DNA of 64,000 nt from Pseudomicrostroma phylloplanum (Eukaryota; Basidiomycota; Exobasidiomycetes; Microstromatales). How positions within the stretch are numbered: the stretch's first letter is position 1; the number at the start of each line of letters is the position of its first letter. A model generated the notes under the pieces. It was not told where the DNA came from. It saw only the letters and a list, made by a program, of their open reading frames with translations, and searched no databases. Below are positions 32,356 through 41,409 of the stretch, piece after piece. Where the stretch lies: contig BCHS01000011.1 of assembly GCA_039545275.1 (NCBI GenBank), positions 310,001 through 374,000 on the forward strand. Reading direction: 5' to 3'. Both the position numbers and the translations under genes were made by a program.

Positions 32356-33489
32356 CCATGCGTCTGGCCCCTGTTTGTGTCTCAGACCCTGGTCGATCTG
32401 GCCCCAAGACGGCCCAATCAAGTTTGGTAAGCGAACTCGAGGACGGTTGCACCGAGTGAGACATCTCTTGAGCTTGTTGTCTCTAGTGCCGATATTAGTC
32501 CGCGGACACCCGCGACCTACGCCTACCAGCGTGCGCTGACCCTGCAAGGCGACTCACTGGCGAGGCTTTGCTCGTACCTGGCGCCGGACATCAGACGATG
32601 CGAGCTGCGCCCCTTCGACGTCGGGCTCATGCTGTCAGTCGAGCTACATGTTGCGCCGATCTGGCGTCGCCGATCTGAGTCGTCGTCGTTGCCGCTGCGT
32701 CTTGCCTTGCGGGGGCGGAGAAGGCGACTTCGCTGCAGGTCGTAAAGGAGAAACATAGGGGTCCGTCGGAGTTGCAGACATGTCAGCGGCGGAACCGCGC
32801 CACGCGAGCCCGTCCATGCAGCAAACAAACGGATCATCCGTACCTCGCTTGTTTCAATTTGTGTCGGAGTCGGAACTGTAAAGCACGCGTCCCTTCCTCG
32901 CTCGGTCCTTGCCTTGGCGTCACGCGGCTGCAGGCGAGGGTACTGCTCTGTGTACCGACAAGGAACTGCGAGGAGGGGCATCGAGATGGTCAACCAGCTA
33001 TTCTGAGCCTTTCGAGAGCGCTTGGGACCTCCGCGGCGTTGCGAGCCTTCTGTGCAGGTACGAGAGCCTTCTGTCGCGCACGGTGACAAGTCGAAGCAAC
33101 TATGCGTTTCAGCGACTTTCTGCCAGTATGTTTGGAAGATTGAAGCAGAAAGGGCTCGAACTAGGGTCAAGCGAACGAAAATTGCTCGCAAAGATTCACA
33201 AGCAACAATGAGAAATGCGAAGCAGAATCTAATTAGCGTCAAATAATGACGGAGCAAGAGATTTGGAGGAAGGCTTAAGACAAGCAAATGGTACAGGTGA
33301 CTCGGGACGAAGGGAAGACCATAGCAACGAGGGCGGAACAATGACAAGGATGACCTGGAAAGAAGAAGGCGGGAGCAGTGTGACCATGATCGGGCGTTGA
33401 GCGCTCTGACCGCCTGCAGTGTTTTAGATGACTGGCACTTTCTCAAAGGGAAGTTCGGACTCGGGACTGAGCGCGTATCCTCGCAATTG

Positions 33490-33546
33490 AGGGGCAGTGA
33501 CTTTGCTGACCGCGTCTCCAGTGTTGGTGGCAGTGGAGGCGTCAAT
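33490..33546 (-). repeat. Duplicated 3'-end fragment of paralog 2
   Basis: This about 57-bp stretch repeats, with substitutions, the last part of the paralog 2 coding sequence at 33607-33664 (encoding DASTATNYGDPVNKVT). Here it reads DASTATNTGDAVSKVT. It lies just downstream of the gene stop in the same orientation, so it is either a remnant of a third copy or a local tail duplication. Confidence 0.8.
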
Positions 33547-33562
33547 GCGGCGAAGGAGCAGC

Positions 33563-34652
33563 TTACTTGGGGCTGTTGCCAAGAGCGTAACCGCGAGAGA
33601 AGGTGACAGTGACCTTGTTGACGGGGTCTCCATAGTTGGTGGCAGTGGAGGCGTCGGTGGCCGCGTAGAAGTAGGAGCAAGTGTAGGTGGTGGGCTTGCC
33701 GCCGACAACTCCTCGCCAGATGTTGAAGAACTTGCAGTTGCCACCAACGGGGTCAGCGCCTCGGGTGTTGCAGAGAGCAGCACACTGGGCAGGGTCGTAC
33801 TGGGTGATGAAGTCGTAACCCATGTATCCTACAGCGGCACCAGCACTAGTGGCGCCCTTGAGGGGACCGAAGACCTTGCTGTAGCCGGAGGGGACAGCGG
33901 GCTCATCGGCGGCGACAACGGAGAACAGAGCCGAGTTGGTGATGTAGTTGGCAGGGCTGTTCTTGCCGTACAGCTGCTGACCACCCTTGTTTGTCATCTG
34001 AGCCAGGACGGGGATGTCTCCGTACAAAGCGCACTTCCGGTTGGACTTCTCGGAGAAGCTGAGCGTGAGAAACATCGAGGAAGCAGGGAAGAGGAGCCGT
34101 GTGAGTTGTGCTTCAGGCTACTACTTCATCTTCCGAGGGTACTTACACGTGGTCGAGGAGGGGGTTGCCAATCTCGTTGTACATGTTGGCAGCAACACAG
34201 CCCTTGACAGAGTCGCAGTAAGCAAGGCAAGATGCCTTGGCGACGGCTGCGGTGGTCGTGTTGGAGATGACAGTGTAGGTCAGGTACGAAGGGGCCTGGA
34301 GAGCAGCGTTCGAGTACGCAGGGTCGGTGCCGTCGGTGAGAGTCCTGAACTCGTCACGCTTGCTGATAATGTTGCCGAGGTTGTACAGCTCCTTGACAGA
34401 GCGCTTCTCAGCCTCGTCGTCGGCATCGGGGATGATGACATTGACAGTGGTGGCAGAGGTGTTGGAAGCGATCTCGGCCTCGGCAGCATCCATGTTGGGC
34501 CAGTCCCAGGCAGAGGGTCCATCGGTCTGGTTGGTGGAGGCAACAGCCAGCATGACGAGCTCGTCATCGCTGAGTGCGCTGAGGTCGTCAGCCTTGACGC
34601 TGGAGGCGGCGGCGGCCATGGCAAGGCCGAGGAAAGCAAGAGTGAGCTTCAT
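33563..34652 (-). CDS. Secreted Cys-containing protein, paralog 2 (fruit-body-protein-like)
   Basis: Two exons (34652-34147 and 34058-33563) give 333 aa. Signal peptide MKLTLAFLGLAMAAAASSVKA, an acidic pro-region, KR sites at 83-84 and 98-99, then the same Cys-rich mature region as paralog 1 (AKASCLAYCDSVKGC, RKCALYGD, QCAALC, NCKFFN). The intron interrupts LLDHV/FSEKSN, a position that is uninterrupted in paralog 1. A TATA box lies 128 bp before the ATG. C-ending codons dominate, suggesting high expression. Probably secreted and processed by Kex2; molecular role unknown. Confidence 0.87.
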
Positions 34653-34779
34653 AGTGATGGATGTAGGAGAGGGTTGGGTAGTAGGTTTGGAAGAGAGTAG
34701 AGAGGAGGATGGGGGAGAAGTAGAAAAGAGTGGTTGGATGTGGGAAAGAAGAGTAGCTTGATGGTACGAGGACCCCTAC

Positions 34780-34787
34780 CTTTTATA
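34780..34787 (-). promoter_or_regulatory. TATA box of paralog 2
   Basis: On the minus strand this reads TATAAAAG in a GATATAAAAGG context, 128 bp upstream of the start codon at 34652. This spacing suits a fungal TATA-driven, inducible or strongly expressed gene. Confidence 0.65.
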
Positions 34788-37207
34788 TCTGACGAATGGA
34801 CTTCGAGCCCCTGAGAACCTGACAGGGCGGCGGACGATGGTCTATTGGCATGTTTCGTGCTGATGGTTGCCCCCTCCCTTTCCCACAGACACACCGCTGA
34901 GTCAACTAACAAATATCTAGCCGCGGATGCTTCCCTGTAGTCGTAAAGGCTGCTAGCGCGTGTATACGACCGGTATAACTCATCGAAGGCGAAAGGGCAG
35001 TCGACTTGCCCTTCGCCGAGAGGGGGAATGGTAAGCCACGCTCCCGAGGTGGCTTGCAACAAATTGATTTGTGCTCGGTAGCGAAAGTCTGTTAGCGGGG
35101 TAGGAAAGGGGTGGTGCATTTGAGGTGGTACTGTACCTGAGACCTCTGGAGCCCCGGCTGTGGTGGTGGTGGGGAGAAAAGAGAGCCATCGGCTAATCCG
35201 AGGAGGCCTGCTGTAAGCTGCTGCACACTCTTTTCCAGTGCAACGGTGGCCGGGGAGCGTCAGCTTGTGCTTGCAGGGTGCACAACTCGGCTGCGACGGA
35301 CCAAACCGTGTGGTGCAGAGGCTGAGTGCGCCACATGCGACCCACGCGGGCGCTGATTGCTTTTGGACGGTACCTCTTGGCCAGCAGCCAGTGCATACAA
35401 GTGTCCAAGGTGGCCCCGAAGAGAGTAAGCAATGGGCAGGAGAAGACATCTGAGTCCCGCAGGCTTCATGCTGTGGTTGCTGCGCAGCAGCGATGTCCCC
35501 TTGCCTTAATTGGACATGGGTGTCTCAAGTGCTTTTCTCGGTGCAAGCCACATCCTCCCTGGCGGAGTTGTCTCATGCAGGGCGACAAATAGATTGGCGC
35601 CACTGATACGCCTCGCTTGGTCTCAGATCGGAGCGGAGTCTCCTGCAGCTCCATAGCGGCGGAACCACGGTGCGATGCGCACCGACTCGGTCATCTCTGC
35701 AAGCAATGTCCGATCTGCGCGGACCTCTGTCATCGCTCCCACCAAAGGCAGAAGACTTGGCGTGGGGGAAGAAGGTGACTACATCGGGCCCTGCGTATAG
35801 TGCAACAGACACGGGTGGACTCCATCGGGCGCCTCAGGATAGTCTTTACGATGTGGCCCGGAGGGTCATGCACGAACTCGTACCAGAATGCCAAGCGCCT
35901 CCACGCTACCTCAATGAGCCTGCATGAGCAAGGCGAAAAGAGCAATGTGTCTACACGTCGAAAAAGCCACCGCGCCACATGGGCAGGCTTACGGTCCCCT
36001 CGATGGTGGCCACCAAAAGGAAGATGGCCTGGGGCTCATAGTAAAGCTGGTAGACGTCCGGTGCCGATCATTTGATACTCATCTCGTAAGTCCGATCCTG
36101 GTACCGTTCCCGCGGGCATACTCGTGTTGCTTTATGGAAGCCACGAATCGCAAAACTCCTCCAGGTCTAGCTTCGAAGCATTCAGGCGCCGTCTCGAAAA
36201 GTGAGACCTAGTCATGCCAGAGGCCACAAGGTGGTCAACAAACATTCAGGGAGTTGTAGGACCATCTGGCGTTCGGGGTCAGACAGGCACTTCGAGCTAC
36301 CGGAGTGTATCGGAGCAGCATTACCAAATGCTGGGTCTCGACCACACCGTATGGAAGCAATGGTGGAGCTGAAAAGTGGCTGTCTACCGAATCGTAATTG
36401 ACGAAGCAGGTGGGCCTCCGCCAAATACCGGCGCAGGGTCGAGAATCGTCTACACATCTACGAGTTGCTCACAGCTGCTTTACGGTACATTAAATCGGGC
36501 CCACTGCCTTCTCTCCGCCGTTCTCATGCCCTTCTGCATGCAAAGTCAGCCAGGGAATGTAGGCACCGCAAAGACGGTCCGGGCAATCTTGGCAAGCGTG
36601 CATGGAGCTTGGCTTATATTGAAACAGTCTGCAGCCGCCGTCGGCCTTCAAGGTTGCATCGAGACGGACCTGGAGACGGCAAGAGCGAGGGTCCGACCTG
36701 AGTCCCGAGGTAAGCCGGTCGTCCTGCCGGCTCCTCACCTTCACCTTTACGCCTACGTCTGTTTAGCAGCCCTCGGCTGCAAGCCCCTTACCAGCTCACA
36801 GAACCACCTCCTTTACCAGCTCACAGAACGCCTCCCTGGCATAAGCACCAGACTCAGACGAAAGAAGCCGGGCCATACTCTCTACTGCCTTCCCAACCGC
36901 GGAGCTGAGCGAAGGGCTCTTCGTTCGACCAAAGAAAAGATTTTCAGTCGGCATTCCCTCTCCCTCTTTCGAGACACACTGCGTGATGTGAATGAGTGAG
37001 CTCGTTTGTCTTTTCATGAATCGATGGCAAAGACAAACACGGGTACATCAGTGGTACTAGATGGAAGTGCAAAAAAAGTGTGAAGGGGTGGATATAGCAA
37101 GGCGCCGGAGCTTAGTTAGCAGCAGTGAGCAGTCAGCAGCAGCAAGAGTGTTCCGTGTCCGTGACAGTCGGCAGCTGAATACAATTCGTGCTCCCCCCCG
37201 ACATTGA
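34788..37207. other. 2.4-kb stretch without a recognised gene
   Basis: The largest gap in the window. Short open segments exist on both strands, some Cys/His-rich (35480-35580 and 35660-35740, plus strand), and one is a closed 52-codon frame at 36214-36372. None could be joined by splice sites with matching frame into a supported model, and I recognise no transposon ends, tRNA or long repeat. It may hold regulatory DNA, a non-coding RNA or a decayed gene. Confidence 0.4.
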
Positions 37208-40200
37208 TCAGGGCTGCTCGCCGAGCATCCTCAACCTCTGCTCTCGTACGTGGGCCAACCTTGCCATCCCAGAATCGTCCTCTGTCTCCGCTTGTTCCTG
37301 TCCCATTCCAAGTCCCCGCATTTGTACTCCGTTGCTGGGCCCATTCGACTGGGACGATGGGGAAGCATTGCCGCTCATGGACGCATCCCCAACGGCATCC
37401 ACGAACTTGTCATCCGATTCATCACCTACTTCGTCTTCGTCGAGCCTCATCGGCGAAGTATTCCTCGTCGATCCACGCACTGCCGCCGAGCTCGACGTAG
37501 CAGGCTCCCTGGTCTCGCTTCCGGAGCTGGCTGGGACTGCTTGCTGCCCTCGTGCTGCTTCGTGGACTCGTCGCTGAAAGTCTCGTGCTACAGCGTCCCG
37601 CTCTCGGTTCATGTTGACCATGGCTCTTCGTTGGTCCTCGAACATGGACCGCACCTGCGAAGGCTCCCTGGCGCTGCCCACACCGTTGCCCGCTTGTCCA
37701 TGACTGCCTGAAGCGTTCATAACTTCGTGGCCGGTGGGACGGCCGCCCGAGGCAGCTGCGCTTCTGGCCATTGCGGCAGGAGGCGGTGGGAAGAAGGTCG
37801 CTACGCTGCTGTCGCTCGTGGGCCCGCCGTATGGCTGAGCCGAGGAAGAGGATGATCTCGAGGAAGAACCTATGCCGACGGCTCCACCTCCTCCGCGAGA
37901 CTGTACCGGCTCGTGGAATTGACCGTAGAAAGGTGTAGAAGGGTTGACGAGACGAGGTTGCGAAGTCAAAAAGGAGTCAGCGGGATCGGCTGATACGGAG
38001 CTGCTCCAGCGGGGGGAGAGGTTGCCTGATGGACCTGGAGCTATGAGCGCCGGATTCAGGGTAGCTGAGCCATTCGGTGCATGGCGGGACAGACGTGCGT
38101 CTGGGAGGCCAGTGTGAGAGTACGGAGCACCGACCATTGGCACAGCGAACGGAGCGCCTCCACGCGCCCTAGCTGGGGCATGCTGGCCAAGTCCGGCAAA
38201 GGGGTACGTGCCTAGATTCGCTGTGTTACTTGAAGGGCCTGTGGGGCCAAGCCCATCGCTAAGTGAAGTCTCCAAAGGATGCCTGATCGCTGATGGTTGC
38301 GGCGCAACATGGCTAGTCCCAAGCGATCGAACGTTCTGCGCTTGCTCTGCGCCATGGCCTGGCAGTCCAGGTGCCGACCACACTCTGGGGTCCATCTGAG
38401 CAAAGTCCGGACTGCTCACACCCGCCGGCCAGCCTTGTCCGGTTTGATTGACGTGGTCATCCCTCCAATCTTCAGGAGCCAGTGGGAAATCCTCTTCGTC
38501 TCCTCGGTTGACATTCGCCATTGCCGTACTGCCACCTGCGCCACTGAAGTGCTCGCTGAACTCGGGTGGATACCGAAGTGTGGATGAAGTGGTAACGTGA
38601 GCCAGTGGAAAGGATGATGAGGCGCTCCAATGAGGCATGTAACGACAGTGTTGCGCCAGAGGCCCTTGCTCACTCGGTCCAGCTCGGTTCTGGTCGACAG
38701 GCCATCGTGTTGCACCTGCCACATGTCCGCTTGCGCTCTGCGACGTACCAGCCGCTTCGTTACGCTGATGATGCCTCCATCTTCTCTCGTTGCGACTGCG
38801 CTCCCCAAATTGCCTCATTAGGTGTATAGCTCTGTGGTCTTCCGCAGAGAGGTCGCCGCTCTGATTCATGAACTGTGTTGCAGAAGCCTCGCTAGAGTAT
38901 ACGCTCCTCAGGAAGTGATGGAGCTCGACTACGCCGTGACCGCTGTATACGCAGAAGCTCTCGCGTTGCGTGGCGCTGAATTCTTCGGGCGGAGGACGAC
39001 ACATCGCCTGCAGTTCGGGTCGCTGGAAAGCGGTCACGCCTGTGAGCGAGATGTGAGTGACCTTTGGCAGACGCTCCAGAAGCCAGAAGACTGCTGCTAC
39101 GCTAATCTTGGTGCAGTATGACAAGTGGACCCGTTGCAGATTCAGGTGACGCTCGACAAGGGCGTACAAGGCGTTGTCGGTGATGTGATGGACCCTCACA
39201 AGTCCGATCCTCTTGAGCTTTGGCAGCTTGTTGGCCAGCTCCATGACACTCAGATCTGTGAGCTGGGTGCAGTTCGCCAAGTCCAGATACCTGATTCTTG
39301 TACAGTGGTCGACCAGATGCCTGACGCCCCTATCGGTGATATTGCTCACGTGACCTAGATGCAGATATTGCAAGTTCTTCCCCAAACGTGAAATGCTATA
39401 TACCGTTTCGTCTGTCAATCTTGTGCACTTCGAGAGGCCCAGATTGCGGATGCGAGGGGCATTGCTGATAATGCCCTCGATTGCGTCGTCCGAGATGGTG
39501 TTGCAATTGGTCAGGTCGAGTATGCGGAGATGCTCGAAAGACTTGGGAGGCTTGAGAGGAATGGAGAGGGACATAGGCCCCGAGTAGGCACGAGATGAAG
39601 CAGACGATACTCTGTCGTGACCCCGGCCGGCTTGCGATGATCGAATCTGTGCAGGTGATGTTCCCCGTACGGTCCCAACAGGAGACACTCCCCGACTTGT
39701 AGGAGCAGATTCGCTTCCGTGCTGGCCCACGGCGCTGTTCAGATGATCCACGTTCGGCGTAGCTAGCCTGCTTGACACAGACGGGCTTAGATCAAGGGCG
39801 GCAGCAGAGCTGGTCAACATCCGCGCAGGAGCAGGAAAGCCAGCGTCGGTCAAAGGTCCACAATTGGCCAATCTCAGCTCTCTGACGTGGCTCGAGCTGA
39901 TCCATATTTGCCGCACGGCGCGGTCAGAGATGACGGGGCAGTTGAAGAAGTCGACCTCGAGCAGCATAGGACATCCTAAGATGAGGGGAAGGACGCCTTC
40001 ATCACCCACTAGCTCGCACGAGCAGAACTTCACCCTCCTCAGCAAGGGACAGTTCTCTCCCAGCGCTGCCACACCTCTCGAAGTGATCTTCTTGCAGTTT
40101 GTGAAATTGACGCCTTGCAATCGCTTACAGCTCCGAGCCATCACTTCCAGGGTGTCGTCTGTCAGGTTCTTGACGTTTGTCAAGTCTACAGACACCAGGT

Positions 40201-40987
40201 TGTTGAGTGAGGCCAATGTGGAGCTCAGTGCTTGATCTGATAGCTCAGAGCATTCTGCGATTGCCAGCCTCTCCAGTCTGGAGCACTTGGACATGAAGCC
40301 AAAGAGCTGGTCAGTCAATTCTGTAGCGATCCCTGAGAAGTTGAGTCTTCGGATAAAAGTGACATAGGGAAACGTCTGCTCTGGAGACCTGATGGTCTGT
40401 ATGAGCTTGACGAGAGAAGACAGGTGGAAGAAGGCCGGACGATGCCACAGCAGCTCCACCCCACAGAGACACCATGAGCGACAGACCATGAGGGAGCTCC
40501 GCAGGTACGAGTGACCGGTAGTGCGCGTGAGAAGGAACTTGAAGATATGGAGGAGAATCTCGTGGGGTAGATTGGCAGGCGAAAGCATGTCGGTATTCTC
40601 CTGGGGCTGACGCCAGCCTCCGCCTCCTCGTGCAGTAGATGGAGACTGGGGCATGAGGTCCTTGGGTCTGGGCAGTTCTGACCTGCTCGACGAGAGTACG
40701 CCTCTTCTTCCAGCTCCATTTCGAACTGTCCTGTAAGATGGGGAGACATCTCCATAGCCTTCGTCTGGCCCATCGCCAGCCTCGGATTGCGAGGCGCTAG
40801 AAGGTGAAGGAGGCGCATTGTCCCCCGCGTCTTCCATCAGCAGCTGGTTGACTGGCGCCGATGCCAGGGGCGAGCGTCGTACAGCCGGCGATGATGGTCC
40901 AGCAGAGGATCTGGACTGGGAAGCAGAATGCGGCGAGGGCGTGTGTGGGAGGTTCATGTCTGCCATTGCAGGCGAAGTGGCCGGCAA
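37208..40987 (-). CDS. GRR1: F-box/LRR protein, Grr1 homolog
   Basis: Single exon, 1259 aa. A disordered N-terminus precedes an F-box at about residues 138-185 (NLPHEILLHIFKFLL, then SLMVCRSWCLCGVELLWHR). Leucine-rich repeats of the Cys-containing type run to about residue 690 (CSRLERLAIAECSELSDQAL, VDLTNVKNLTDDTLEVMA, LDLTNCNTISDDAIEGI, LGLSKCTRLTDETVYSI). A Ser-rich insertion of about 100 residues splits the LRR array, and a long disordered C-terminal tail of about 500 residues follows. In yeast, Grr1 is the substrate-binding subunit of the SCF ubiquitin ligase that destroys G1 cyclins and Mth1/Std1 in glucose sensing and nutrient signalling. The nearest alternative start (Met8, MADMNLP) changes little. 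Confidence 0.93.
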   Translation of the reverse strand: MPATSPAMADMNLPHTPSPHSASQSRSSAGPSSPAVRRSPLASAPVNQLLMEDAGDNAPPSPSSASQSEAGDGPDEGYGDVSPSYRTVRNGAGRRGVLSSSRSELPRPKDLMPQSPSTARGGGGWRQPQENTDMLSPANLPHEILLHIFKFLLTRTTGHSYLRSSLMVCRSWCLCGVELLWHRPAFFHLSSLVKLIQTIRSPEQTFPYVTFIRRLNFSGIATELTDQLFGFMSKCSRLERLAIAECSELSDQALSSTLASLNNLVSVDLTNVKNLTDDTLEVMARSCKRLQGVNFTNCKKITSRGVAALGENCPLLRRVKFCSCELVGDEGVLPLILGCPMLLEVDFFNCPVISDRAVRQIWISSSHVRELRLANCGPLTDAGFPAPARMLTSSAAALDLSPSVSSRLATPNVDHLNSAVGQHGSESAPTSRGVSPVGTVRGTSPAQIRSSQAGRGHDRVSSASSRAYSGPMSLSIPLKPPKSFEHLRILDLTNCNTISDDAIEGIISNAPRIRNLGLSKCTRLTDETVYSISRLGKNLQYLHLGHVSNITDRGVRHLVDHCTRIRYLDLANCTQLTDLSVMELANKLPKLKRIGLVRVHHITDNALYALVERHLNLQRVHLSYCTKISVAAVFWLLERLPKVTHISLTGVTAFQRPELQAMCRPPPEEFSATQRESFCVYSGHGVVELHHFLRSVYSSEASATQFMNQSGDLSAEDHRAIHLMRQFGERSRNERRWRHHQRNEAAGTSQSASGHVAGATRWPVDQNRAGPSEQGPLAQHCRYMPHWSASSSFPLAHVTTSSTLRYPPEFSEHFSGAGGSTAMANVNRGDEEDFPLAPEDWRDDHVNQTGQGWPAGVSSPDFAQMDPRVWSAPGLPGHGAEQAQNVRSLGTSHVAPQPSAIRHPLETSLSDGLGPTGPSSNTANLGTYPFAGLGQHAPARARGGAPFAVPMVGAPYSHTGLPDARLSRHAPNGSATLNPALIAPGPSGNLSPRWSSSVSADPADSFLTSQPRLVNPSTPFYGQFHEPVQSRGGGGAVGIGSSSRSSSSSAQPYGGPTSDSSVATFFPPPPAAMARSAAASGGRPTGHEVMNASGSHGQAGNGVGSAREPSQVRSMFEDQRRAMVNMNRERDAVARDFQRRVHEAARGQQAVPASSGSETREPATSSSAAVRGSTRNTSPMRLDEDEVGDESDDKFVDAVGDASMSGNASPSSQSNGPSNGVQMRGLGMGQEQAETEDDSGMARLAHVREQRLRMLGEQP

Positions 40988-41409
40988 GTGCCGCCGAGAG
41001 GTAGAGGTGAGGCCTGTATGCTTATAGTGGCTGGTAGGGGGTTGGATGCAGTAGGGGTTGAGTTGAGATGTGGTGACTTGGGAAGCGCCTGACCTGACCA
41101 GAGGATAGAAGAGTAGGAGATGGGGATGAGGTGGAGGTGCTGATGGTAGAGGTCGTGATGGTGGTAGATTGTTGGTGATGGTCGTCCGTCGAACAGGGGA
41201 GGCGTCGTCCTTTGCCTGGTCCCTGCCCTGCCTGCCTGCTCATCTCGCCTTGGTTCCGCTCCGCCTCGGCTGCCACTTCGCTCCACACTGGCGGGGCGGA
41301 GCATCCAACACCTCCCGCGCTGGACAATCGCAGCACAAAAGTAACACACACCACCATCACCATCACCCTCACGCCTTCAGTATCATCCACCGTCCACCTT
41401 CACCTCGTC

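Noticed and set aside
34649..35449. 266-codon minus-strand frame upstream of paralog 2
   Set aside because: It covers the promoter, TATA box and leader of paralog 2 and has no recognisable domain or conserved-looking segment.
35460..35780. Retrotransposon gag remnant
   Set aside because: Only Cys/His spacing suggests it; no RT, integrase, LTR or target-site duplication found, so it is kept as a finding and not as a mobile element.
36376..36999. 207-codon plus-strand frame
   Set aside because: Composition and lack of any motif suggest a chance frame. The region stays unassigned.
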